Positions 8,846 to 14,193 of a stretch of 14,193 nucleotides of DNA are shown piece by piece. A program made the translations under genes and the position numbers. This DNA is from Lysobacteraceae bacterium (GTDB lineage: Bacteria; Patescibacteriota; Patescibacteriia; JAACEG01): contig JAACEG010000015.1 in the NCBI GenBank assembly GCA_011682665.1, positions 1 to 14,193 on the forward strand, given 5' to 3'. The notes under the pieces were generated by a model. That model was not told where the DNA came from. It made no database searches and saw nothing but the letters and a program-made list of their open reading frames with translations. The stretch's first letter is position 1; each line of letters starts with the position of its first letter.

Positions 8846-8873
8846 CTGTTATCTCTTATAATTTGTATAACAG
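8846..8873 (-). other. Hairpin in the rpoB leader
   Basis: Perfect 7-bp arms ctgttat (8846-8852) and ataacag (8867-8873) enclose a 14-base loop. Next to it, 8822-8840 forms a second imperfect stem (ttaac/gttaa). Neither is followed by a T-run on the minus strand. They lie between the putative promoter and rpoB, so they would form part of the rpoB 5' leader if that promoter is real. Confidence 0.35.
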
Positions 8874-8888
8874 ACTTGTTTAAAAGTT

Positions 8889-8923
8889 ATTATAATAAAA
8901 ACACATTTTAAAAAACTTGTCAA
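8889..8923 (-). promoter_or_regulatory. Candidate minus-strand promoter for rpoB overlapping the permease stop codon
   Basis: On the minus strand a perfect TTGACA lies at 8923-8918, overlapping the TGA stop of the permease gene. TATTAT follows at 8897-8892 (20-bp spacing) and TATAAT at 8894-8889 (23-bp spacing). Both spacings are longer than the usual 16-19 bp and the region is AT-rich, so this is tentative. It would give an rpoB leader of roughly 175 nt. Confidence 0.27.
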
Positions 8924-9759
8924 ATTTTCAATAGTTTAGCTTGTCCAAAGATACTAAAGAGAGATAATGATTTAATAATCATTATTATGCCGACTATCAA
9001 CATAATAACAGAAAAAATTTCCTTAATTGAATAATTATCTAAATGCCTTTTAATATAAATACCTATCACTGAGCCAATAATAGTTCCTAAAATAACCCAC
9101 TGAAGAAATTTCATATCCAGATACCCATAATTAAAATAAACAAATCCGGCCGAAAAAGCAGTGATTCCAACCATTAAATTACTGGTCGCCGTTGATACTC
9201 TCATTGGGATTTGACAAATTTCATTCAGAATTGGCACTTTTAAAACCCCACCCCCGATTCCTAATGTTCCAGAAGCTATTCCAGCCAAAGATGAAGCTAA
9301 AATAGCAATTTTTAAATGTCTTACTTTATAATATATCACCTTTTTAAAATCTGGATCAAAATAAGAATAAGACATTTTTCCGTCAATTTTTTTTGTTCTA
9401 AAATGGATTGGCTTTAATATTAAAAAAGAAACAAAAAAAAGAAAAATTCCAAAAATCCCTTTTAGAATATTTGAATTTATGCCAATAGCAATTTTACTAG
9501 CTATAATAGCGCAAAGAGCAGTTGATATTTCTAAAATCAAAGCTAATTTAATATTGACTAAATGATTTTTAATATTATAGATACTAGTAATAAAACTAAC
9601 TAAAACAATTGTAGCTAAACTGATAGCAATGGCCTTTTGCATTGATATTCCAAGAAACAAAACCAAAAAAGGAACGATAATTACTCCACCACCGATTCCT
9701 ATCAGAGCGCCGATAATGCTGGCTAAAATTCCAGCGCTAAAAAGACAAAAATAAAACAT
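8920..9759 (-). CDS. TauE/SafE-family (DUF81) membrane permease
   Basis: A 279-residue, almost wholly hydrophobic protein with about eight membrane helices in two related halves. The family hallmark glycine-rich motif occurs twice: G21-IGGGVIIVP to P30 in the first helix pair, and G167-IGGGVLKVP to P176 in the second half. A charged cytoplasmic linker (about 119-148) joins the halves. TauE/SafE proteins are inner-membrane transporters linked in characterised members to export or uptake of sulfite, sulfoacetate and other sulfur-containing or organic anions. The substrate here cannot be read from sequence. The start is firm because an in-frame TAA lies two codons upstream. The gene lies 211 bases upstream of rpoB and 375 bases downstream of the membrane-complex operon, on the same strand. 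Repeat elements separate it from the latter, so it is probably its own transcription unit. Confidence 0.88.
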   Translation of the reverse strand: MFYFCLFSAGILASIIGALIGIGGGVIIVPFLVLFLGISMQKAIAISLATIVLVSFITSIYNIKNHLVNIKLALILEISTALCAIIASKIAIGINSNILKGIFGIFLFFVSFLILKPIHFRTKKIDGKMSYSYFDPDFKKVIYYKVRHLKIAILASSLAGIASGTLGIGGGVLKVPILNEICQIPMRVSTATSNLMVGITAFSAGFVYFNYGYLDMKFLQWVILGTIIGSVIGIYIKRHLDNYSIKEIFSVIMLIVGIIMIIKSLSLFSIFGQAKLLKI

Positions 9760-9784
9760 AATTATTAGACTTGTTTGTAATTAT

Positions 9785-9927
9785 CTTGGATTACGAAATA
9801 CATAAATTTCGCTGTCTTTGCGAGGAAGGAGCGAAGCGACTGACGAAGCAATCCAAATAATTGGCGATATATTCTCGGGATTGCTTCGTCGTTCCTCCTC
9901 GCAATGACATTTCGTAATTAATTCAAG
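9785..9927. repeat. Inverted-repeat element (A), better-preserved copy
   Basis: An imperfect palindrome of about 143 bp with matched blocks nested around a 23-base centre. Block pairs are attacgaaat (9790-9799) with atttcgtaat (9909-9918), gtctttgcgagga (9814-9826) with tcctcgcaatgac (9896-9908, one mismatch), and gacgaagcaatcc (9842-9854) with ggattgcttcgtc (9878-9890), a perfect 13 bp. cttg and caag flank the ends. The left arm carries an extra ~10 bases (gcgaagcgac). It has no coding capacity and is homologous to the element at 4971-5137. The attgcgagga/gacgaagcaatcc wording resembles intergenic repeats I recall from several unrelated bacteria, which I have not checked. Confidence 0.85.
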
Positions 9928-9974
9928 GGAATTAATTTCTATTACAATTTTCATCTTTTGGTCAAATTTTCCTC

Positions 9975-9992
9975 TCCCGCAGTATTGCGGGA
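9975..9992. other. Short perfect hairpin (7-bp stem, 4-base loop)
   Basis: tcccgca (9975-9981) and tgcggga (9986-9992) flank a gtat loop. Neither side has a directly adjoining T-run, so it is not a standard intrinsic terminator. It could still mark an RNA 3' end or be part of the local repeat cluster. Confidence 0.55.
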
Positions 9993-10045
9993 TTACCTTA
10001 CCTTAGGATAAACTAAAAAAATTGCTTGAAAAATTTGTCTCAACT

Positions 10046-10063
10046 TGCCTGCCGGCGAGGCAG
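10046..10063. repeat. GC-rich palindromic unit (tgcctgccgg type)
   Basis: tgcct (10046-10050) pairs with aggca (10058-10062); alternatively ctgcc pairs with ggcag. AT-rich arms aaaaattt (10029-10036) and aaattttt (10072-10079) flank it symmetrically. It shares the cctgccggc core with the palindrome at 5029-5040 and aligns with the unit at 10087-10104. Confidence 0.55.
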
Positions 10064-10086
10064 AAATCTGAAAATTTTTACCCCGT

Positions 10087-10104
10087 TGCCTGTTGGCTAA
10101 CAGG
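10087..10104. repeat. GC-rich palindromic unit just downstream of the NuoH-like gene
   Basis: cctgtt (10089-10094) and aacagg (10099-10104) form a perfect 6-bp stem with a ggct loop, inside a ccccgttg...ggggt context. It aligns with the unit at 10046-10063 (both begin tgcctg, then gg and c). It lies 30 bases past the NuoH-like stop codon, so it may act as a 3'-end stabiliser or weak terminator. No T-run follows. Confidence 0.45.
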
Positions 10105-10134
10105 GGTCGTTATAAAACTAATTATGCAAGTCTA

Positions 10135-11082
10135 TTATAAAGTAAATAAAAATCCTATTATGGCAAATAAAGATAAATAACCCCAATAAAATCGAGTTAA
10201 TCGACTAATTTTAAATCTTGAAGTTACTGTTTTAATTAAAGTTGAGCTAATAAATATTATAAAAAATATTTTTAAAAGATAAACTAAAAACATTATACCA
10301 AAATTACCTTGAATATTCCAAGGGAAAAAAAGAGCAATAAATAAAGAGGCTAAGGCTATCATTTTTACAGCTTCCGCCATATAAAACATTGCTAAATTTC
10401 TTCCAGAATATTCTGCTAAGACTCCACCAGCGATCTCTGAATCAGCTGTATCAATATCAAAAGGAGTTTTTGATAATTCACCGGCAATTACGAAAAAAAC
10501 TACTATGCTTTCTAATAAAAGCCCAATAATTCCGAGAGGACTTGTTAGACCCCAAACATTATGCTCATAAATTGTATTTAAAGAAAAAATATTTGAAAAT
10601 CCCTTTTTATAAACTAACCAAACAGGAGTTAAACAAATAATGGCTAAAGGAAATTCATAGCCTAACATATTAATAATTAATCTTTGCCCGCCAAGGTTAG
10701 AATAGGAAGAATTAGAAGAAAATGCTCCTAAGACTAAACTTAAACCCGGAAATATAAACAGATAAATTATTAAAACTAGATCTCCAGAATTTCCTAAAAT
10801 AGATTTTCCAAGAATAGGAATATAGAATAAAATTAAGATAGAAGCTGTGAGAGAGACTAAGGCAAACAATTCAAAAATCCATTTAATACTGCCTTTCGGA
10901 ATTACGCTTTCTTTTATCATTAATTTTCTAACGTCATAAAAGGGCTGCCATAGGGGAGGGCCAATCCTTCTTTGCATTTTAGCTGATAAAATTCTATCAA
11001 TTCCTTTAAAAAACAAACCTAAAAATACGCTTCCAAAAATTACAATTAACATCATTATAAATTTTAAAACTACATCAAACAT
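10135..11082 (-). CDS. MbhM/NuoH-like membrane anchor subunit of a group 4 hydrogenase-related complex
   Basis: A 315-residue protein with about eight membrane helices, in the respiratory complex I subunit 1 family (NuoH, HyfC, EchB, MbhM). After the first helix comes the family motif D-x-I-x-x-A-x-MQRRIGPPLWQPFYD, then KLMIKESVIPKGS on the cytoplasmic side. The conserved acidic loop is E202-LSKTPFDIDTADSEIAGG followed by LAEYSG, with many carboxylates in the region that forms the quinone-cavity or coupling channel in relatives. In Mbh-type complexes this subunit fixes the peripheral electron-transfer arm to the membrane and links electron flow to ion pumping. It is the last gene of the operon, four bases after the MbhI-like gene. 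In P. furiosus mbh the hydrogenase genes J, K and L lie between I and M. Here they are absent. The match to the family is firm; hydrogenase versus sulfur-reductase type is not decidable from it. Confidence 0.9.
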   Translation of the reverse strand: MFDVVLKFIMMLIVIFGSVFLGLFFKGIDRILSAKMQRRIGPPLWQPFYDVRKLMIKESVIPKGSIKWIFELFALVSLTASILILFYIPILGKSILGNSGDLVLIIYLFIFPGLSLVLGAFSSNSSYSNLGGQRLIINMLGYEFPLAIICLTPVWLVYKKGFSNIFSLNTIYEHNVWGLTSPLGIIGLLLESIVVFFVIAGELSKTPFDIDTADSEIAGGVLAEYSGRNLAMFYMAEAVKMIALASLFIALFFPWNIQGNFGIMFLVYLLKIFFIIFISSTLIKTVTSRFKISRLTRFYWGYLSLFAIIGFLFTL

Positions 11083-11086
11083 AAAA

Positions 11087-11389
11087 TTAAAGACTCAAAG
11101 CTAAAAGAAAAATAATTGATCCTAAAATAAATAAAAAAATATAATCATTGCTATTTTCTTTTTGAATTTTTGCTAAAAACATATATAATTTTTTAAAATC
11201 TTCAAAAAATCCCCAATAAATATTTTGTAATTTAATATTTTGCGATGGAGTTTTCCCAGAAAAATAAGCCATTGTTTGAAAAGTATCTTTTTTATATTTT
11301 TTTTCACCGCTTAAATAAAAAAAGTAAATTATAAAAAATATCAAAAGAAAAAATATCAAAGCAATTTTTGGCTGCCAAATTATTTGCAT
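11087..11389 (-). CDS. MbhI-like small membrane subunit
   Basis: A 100-residue protein with an N-terminal membrane helix (about 8-27), a polar and partly amphipathic middle (about 28-80), and a C-terminal helix (about 82-100). The middle contains FSGKTPSQNIKLQNIYWGFF, where the NIYWGF-type segment resembles what I remember of MbhI-like proteins of Mbh/Ech-related complexes. In the Pyrococcus structure MbhI supplies a lateral helix that braces the antiporter-like subunit against the rest of the arm. Identification rests mainly on this size, topology and position, between the MbhH-like and NuoH-like genes. The gene overlaps the end of the MbhH-like gene by 10 bases and is followed after four bases by the NuoH-like gene, so it is certainly co-transcribed. 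There is no Shine-Dalgarno motif. Sequence similarity alone is weak. Confidence 0.65.
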   Translation of the reverse strand: MQIIWQPKIALIFFLLIFFIIYFFYLSGEKKYKKDTFQTMAYFSGKTPSQNIKLQNIYWGFFEDFKKLYMFLAKIQKENSNDYIFLFILGSIIFLLALSL

Positions 11390-12879
11390 ATATAATTTTG
11401 TTGAGAAACCAGAGCTTCCGCCGCTGGGTTAATAAAAAAAGATGTAAATTGTCCTGGGAAAAGACCAATAGAAATCATTAAAATCGCAAAAACAAAAATA
11501 ACTGCCATAGCCGTTTTTGGAACCGGCTGATATTTTTCAGGAGATATTCCAAGAAAGATTATAGCAAAAATTTTAATTAAAATCGCTAAAATTAAAATAC
11601 TTCCTAAAATACCAATTATTGTTAAAACAGGGCTTAAATGAAAAACTGACTCATAAATTATTATCTTTGAGGCAAATCCATTTAAAGGGGGCATTCCGGA
11701 TATAGCGAAAACTCCTAAAAGAAAAAATCCTGCTAACCAAGGATATTTATGCCCAAAACCACGAATTTCTAAAACATTTTTGCTTTTAGTAATGTAAATG
11801 ACAACACCAATAATCAAAAACAATAAACCTATATCTAAAATATCATTTACCATATGAAATAATCCTCCTTGAATGGCTTTAAATCCAAAATCATTATTTA
11901 ACATCACTATGCCTGAAGAAATTCCTAAGATTATATATCCTAACTCAGAAATAGCCAAATAAGCTAAAATTTTTTTTATATTATTTTCTTTAATAGCCAA
12001 AAAAATTCCCATAAAAATTGAAAAAATTGAGAATAAAATTAAAATCCATCCAAAAATAAGATTTACTCCAAAAACTCCTAAGAAAATTCTAAATAAAATA
12101 TAAATTGCCGATAAAGAGGAAATAATAGAAAGAAGAATAGCTGAAATAGGAGATACCTTGTAAGCTTCTGGTTTCCAAAAATAAAAAGGGAAAACTCCTG
12201 CTTTTAAAAGTAGACTTGAAGCGATTAAAGACAAAGCCACCTTGTCTAAAAAAGAGAATTGAAGGACCTTAGCAATAATTCCCATATTTAAAAATCCATA
12301 TTCACTATAAAGGATTCCTATCCCAAACAATAAGAATAAAGAGCCGACTGCAAAAAGCGATAGATAATGGAAAGCTGATTTAAAACATTCCTCACTTCTA
12401 AAAAAAGCGATTAAACCAGCCGTTGTAATAGAACTTATTTCATAAAATACAAAAAGAGTAAAAAAATCTCCAGTGAATAAAAATCCTAAGATTCCTACCG
12501 TGAGTAAAAGATATAGAACATAAAATTTATCTAAAAAAGAATAATTGCTTAAAATTTTTAATGAATAAATAAATATTAAAAATATAATTGAAAGAAAAAT
12601 AAAAGACAAAAATCCTGACAAAGCGTCTGCCTCTAAAATAATTCTTATAGGAAAGCCTTGCGGAGAAACTAATAATGGAAATTTAGCCCCTAAAGTATAG
12701 ACAACTTCTCCTTTTTCAATAATCAATAAATAAAGAAAAAAAGAAAAAATGTCAGTTAAACCTAAAACTGTGGCCAACCAAAAATATTTTATTCTTTTGC
12801 CAAACTTGTTCAGCAAGGGCAATAAAAATGCTCCCAACAAAGGGATAGCTATTATTAAAATAATTAAATGAGAAGTCAT
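11380..12879 (-). CDS. MbhH/MrpD-like antiporter subunit (NuoL/M/N family)
   Basis: A 499-residue protein with about 14 membrane helices, in the proton-conducting membrane transporter family (NuoL/M/N, MrpA/D, MbhH). The key helix-5 glutamate is E147 in FYEISS. The helix-7 lysine is K226 in LLKAGVFPFYFWKPEAY. ENNIKKILAYLAISELGYI is the conserved helix-8 region with lysines. The C-terminal half has SGMPPLNGFASKI with K405. One deviation is clear: the H-x-x-N-H-A-x-x-K segment common in NuoL-type and many Mrp-type relatives reads HMVNDILD (342-349), with aspartates at 346 and 349 in place of His and Lys. The protein should move H+ or Na+ across the cytoplasmic membrane, driven by the attached redox arm. 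The start ATG overlaps the preceding gene's stop (ATGA), and the 3' end overlaps the MbhI-like gene by 10 bases. Confidence 0.9.
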   Translation of the reverse strand: MTSHLIILIIAIPLLGAFLLPLLNKFGKRIKYFWLATVLGLTDIFSFFLYLLIIEKGEVVYTLGAKFPLLVSPQGFPIRIILEADALSGFLSFIFLSIIFLIFIYSLKILSNYSFLDKFYVLYLLLTVGILGFLFTGDFFTLFVFYEISSITTAGLIAFFRSEECFKSAFHYLSLFAVGSLFLLFGIGILYSEYGFLNMGIIAKVLQFSFLDKVALSLIASSLLLKAGVFPFYFWKPEAYKVSPISAILLSIISSLSAIYILFRIFLGVFGVNLIFGWILILFSIFSIFMGIFLAIKENNIKKILAYLAISELGYIILGISSGIVMLNNDFGFKAIQGGLFHMVNDILDIGLLFLIIGVVIYITKSKNVLEIRGFGHKYPWLAGFFLLGVFAISGMPPLNGFASKIIIYESVFHLSPVLTIIGILGSILILAILIKIFAIIFLGISPEKYQPVPKTAMAVIFVFAILMISIGLFPGQFTSFFINPAAEALVSQQNYICK

Positions 12880-13187
12880 AATTTTTTTTCTTTTTTATAA
12901 ATCAATATAGACAAAGAAAGCAAAAAGGCAGTTACGGCTAAATTAATAACAATATTAGTAAGAATTAAGGCTTGTGGAGTAGGAGAAACCATTTTTAAAT
13001 TTGGAGCATTAGTAAAAATTGGAGCTATGCCTCCTTGCCGATAGCCTAAACTTATCAAAAATAAATTTACTCCATTACTAATAATATTGATAGACATAGC
13101 TAACTTAATCAAATTTTTTTTAAACATTGTTCCAAAAAGCCCTATTATTATTAAGAAAATTACTGTTAAAAATATAAAATTAATCAT
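12876..13187 (-). CDS. MbhG/MrpC-like subunit (NuoK family)
   Basis: A 103-residue protein with three membrane helices, in the NuoK/MrpC/MnhC family. Seen in sequence are the helix-2 stretch KLAMSINIISNGVNLFLI (28-45), a periplasmic loop with GGIAPIF, and the hallmark PQALILTNIVI (71-81) leading into helix 3. Relatives usually read DPLPQALVLTAIVI, so the Asp before this motif is Ser68 here and the Leu is Thr70. The subunit packs between the MrpB-like and MrpD-like proteins in the antiporter module. The gene overlaps both neighbours by four bases in the ATGA arrangement (13184-13187 and 12876-12879), which implies translational coupling. Confidence 0.9.
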   Translation of the reverse strand: MINFIFLTVIFLIIIGLFGTMFKKNLIKLAMSINIISNGVNLFLISLGYRQGGIAPIFTNAPNLKMVSPTPQALILTNIVINLAVTAFLLSLSILIYKKEKKL

Positions 13188-13618
13188 AAATTTCTTGTTA
13201 TTAATATAATAATAAGAGACAAGCCTGAGGCCACTTCTATCCCCACAGATAAATTCATTAAAGGGATAACTCCTCCGCTGTTAAGATAACCCTGATTTAT
13301 TCCAAAAACAATTGTTTTTCCTAAAATTCCATTACTATTTGTTAAAAAATTGTAAAAAAAAGTATTTTTTACAATACCCCAAAAAGCCATTAAAATAAAA
13401 GATGTCAAACCTAAAAATTCAAATAACGAAAATAAACCTCTGGATAATTTAATATTGTTTTCAAAAACAACTAAGATTAAGGCTGTTGCCCCAGCGATTA
13501 TTGCGCCCCCTTGAAATCCTCCTCCAGGCGTCAAATGACCGTGGACAATAACATACAGACCAAATATAATTATCGGGTTTAAAATTATTAAACTTATAAT
13601 TTTGATTATTTTGCTCAT
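13184..13618 (-). CDS. MbhF/MrpB-like subunit (MnhB domain)
   Basis: A 144-residue, four-helix membrane protein of the MnhB/MrpB family. The diagnostic motif GHLTPGGGFQGGAI begins at residue 27, right after the first helix, and is essentially intact. Later come a long loop with GKTIVFGINQGYLNSGGVIP and a final helix after NLSVGIEVASGL. In Mrp antiporters and Mbh-type complexes this subunit is part of the ion-translocating membrane module beside the MrpC-like protein. It starts three bases after the MbhE-like stop and its TGA stop overlaps the next ATG, inside a compact operon. No Shine-Dalgarno motif is visible. Confidence 0.92.
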   Translation of the reverse strand: MSKIIKIISLIILNPIIIFGLYVIVHGHLTPGGGFQGGAIIAGATALILVVFENNIKLSRGLFSLFEFLGLTSFILMAFWGIVKNTFFYNFLTNSNGILGKTIVFGINQGYLNSGGVIPLMNLSVGIEVASGLSLIIILITRNL

Positions 13619-13621
13619 AAA

Positions 13622-13912
13622 TTATGTATTTTTCTTTTCGCCCAAAATCAAACTAATACTCATAACAGCAATAAAAAGAACGCTAGCCTCTCCTAGGGTG
13701 TCTAAACCGCGATAATCAAAAACTATACTGGAAACAACATTATTACTTCCTGTTTGTCTTTGAGCATTTTTAATAAAATAATCATCCATTTTTGTTGCCT
13801 TCGGCTCTCCGAAAGGATGAATTAAAAAAATAACAAAAGTTAAATAAATAAATAAAATTATCAAACTTATTATCTTAAATTTTCTAAAGTTATATTTCTT
13901 ATTATCAACCAT
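13622..13912 (-). CDS. MbhE-like subunit (matches the last part of MrpA)
   Basis: A 96-residue protein with an N-terminal membrane helix (about 13-31), a polar exported loop (32-57) and a C-terminal helix (about 73-89). The diagnostic segment NVVSSIVFDYRGLDTLGEA starts at residue 58, with D66, R68, D71 and E75. It corresponds to the conserved end of MrpA and to stand-alone MbhE. Having this as a separate short gene rather than fused into a large MrpA is typical of Mbh/Mbs/Mbx-type complexes, not of classical Mrp antiporters. It follows the MbhD-like gene by 11 bases and precedes the MbhF-like gene by three. Confidence 0.88.
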   Translation of the reverse strand: MVDNKKYNFRKFKIISLIILFIYLTFVIFLIHPFGEPKATKMDDYFIKNAQRQTGSNNVVSSIVFDYRGLDTLGEASVLFIAVMSISLILGEKKNT

Positions 13913-13923
13913 AAAAAATTAAA

Positions 13924-14178
13924 TTATTTTTCAAATCGATTAGTTTTATAAATAGCCAATATATAAATAGCTGAAGACAAAGCCGCTCCCACAGCTGCTT
14001 CAGCAATAGCCACATCTGGCGCCTGAAGAATATAAAATTCCGTTGCTAACATTAAACTCATTATTGAAAGATAAATGACTGAAATAAATAAATCTTTACT
14101 TTTCATTAATAAAAAAGCTGATATTATCATACCAGTTAAAATTGTTCCTTGAATAATTTGAGCTAAATAAAAATTCAT
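13924..14178 (-). CDS. MbhD-like subunit (DUF4040)
   Basis: An 84-residue protein with three membrane helices, matching the DUF4040 (MbhD) domain, which in classical antiporters is fused into MrpA. The hallmark APDVAIAEAAVGAAL begins at residue 53 and contains the buried E60. The preceding helix has SIMSLMLATEFYIL. In the Mbh structure this region lies on the ion path between the MbhM side and the antiporter subunits. It is the first operon gene visible. Only 15 bases remain before the window edge, so MrpE-, F- and G-like genes (mbhA-C equivalents), which usually precede it, could lie upstream. Confidence 0.9.
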   Translation of the reverse strand: MNFYLAQIIQGTILTGMIISAFLLMKSKDLFISVIYLSIMSLMLATEFYILQAPDVAIAEAAVGAALSSAIYILAIYKTNRFEK

Positions 14179-14193
14179 ATTAATTTAATTATC

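Larger units (their letters stand above)
9760..10134. other. Non-coding region rich in inverted repeats between the membrane-complex operon and the permease gene
   Basis: These 375 bases contain no credible ORF or RNA gene. From left to right they hold inverted-repeat element A, a 7-bp stem hairpin, and two related GC-rich palindromic units. The minus-strand operon ending at 10135 must terminate within it, but no stem is followed directly by a T-run in that direction. The operon terminator is therefore not identified. Confidence 0.85.

Noticed and set aside
9975..9992. Perfect 7-bp hairpin as an intrinsic terminator
   Set aside because: No T-run follows on either strand, so only a hairpin is reported.
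10135..14178. Classical Mrp Na+/H+ antiporter operon
   Set aside because: MrpA is not present as one large gene. Its C-terminal parts are separate small genes (D and E), and a NuoH-like anchor plus an MbhI-like gene follow, which points to an Mbh/Mbs/Mbx-type complex.
10135..14178. Part of a standard complex I (nuo) operon
   Set aside because: MnhB-, DUF4040- and MbhE-type genes do not occur in nuo operons, and NuoA, J, N and the separate L and M genes are absent here.
8920..14178. Functional link between the TauE/SafE permease and the membrane complex (a sulfur-reducing system)
   Set aside because: The genes are separated by 375 bases of repeats, and the permease substrate and the missing catalytic arm are unknown. 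Co-location alone is too weak.
1..14193. tRNA, rRNA, CRISPR array, integrase or transposase genes
   Set aside because: I looked in all three larger gaps and found no cloverleaf-like sequence, no regularly spaced repeats and no mobile-element protein.
1..14193. Alternative genetic code (UGA as Gly, as in some CPR)
   Set aside because: TGA acts as a stop in several genes, including at the ATGA overlaps of the operon, and no conserved gene contains an internal TGA.

Overview
The window is a very AT-rich bacterial segment carrying ten genes. I infer a Patescibacteria/CPR-type (Parcubacteria-like) bacterium. The reasons are strong A/T bias, very short proteins around the catalytic cores, tiny spacers inside operons, no Shine-Dalgarno-like motifs before the starts, an RpoC with a long coiled-coil insertion near its N-terminus, and a first gene of a membrane-protein type I associate with CPR genomes. 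This is an inference from sequence character and memory, not a phylogeny. Another AT-rich anaerobe is possible. TGA is used as a normal stop, so recoded-UGA lineages are unlikely.

Layout. (1) 1-894, plus strand: the 3' end of a multi-span membrane protein, probably a GT-C-like glycosyltransferase, cut by the window edge. (2) 910-8708, minus strand: rpoB then rpoC, encoding the beta and beta' subunits of RNA polymerase. They are separated by an unusually long 443-bp non-coding spacer that holds a degenerate repeat element. rpoB is not preceded by rplJ-rplL. Instead there is a 211-bp leader with hairpins and then a TauE/SafE-family permease gene (8920-9759). (3) 9760-10134: a 375-bp non-coding region with a better-preserved copy of the same inverted-repeat element plus several GC-rich palindromes. 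(4) 10135-14178, minus strand: seven tightly packed or overlapping genes encoding the membrane arm of an Mbh/Mbs/Mbx-type (Mrp-antiporter-related) respiratory complex. In transcription order these are MbhD-, MbhE-, MbhF-, MbhG-, MbhH-, MbhI- and MbhM(NuoH)-like.

How the genes work together. The D-to-I proteins form the ion-translocating antiporter-like module. The MbhM/NuoH-like protein is the anchor that normally couples this module to a peripheral [NiFe]-hydrogenase-type or sulfur-reducing catalytic arm (J, K, L, N subunits). None of those catalytic genes is in the window: the I-like gene runs straight into the M-like gene, where J-K-L would be expected from the Pyrococcus furiosus order. 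This is the most interesting feature here. Either the catalytic arm is encoded upstream beyond position 14193 or elsewhere, or this is a rearranged or reduced complex.

The second point of interest is a two-copy family of ~145-165-bp inverted-repeat elements (4971-5137 and 9785-9927). The copy between rpoB and rpoC appears to have been invaded by two small GC-rich palindromes.
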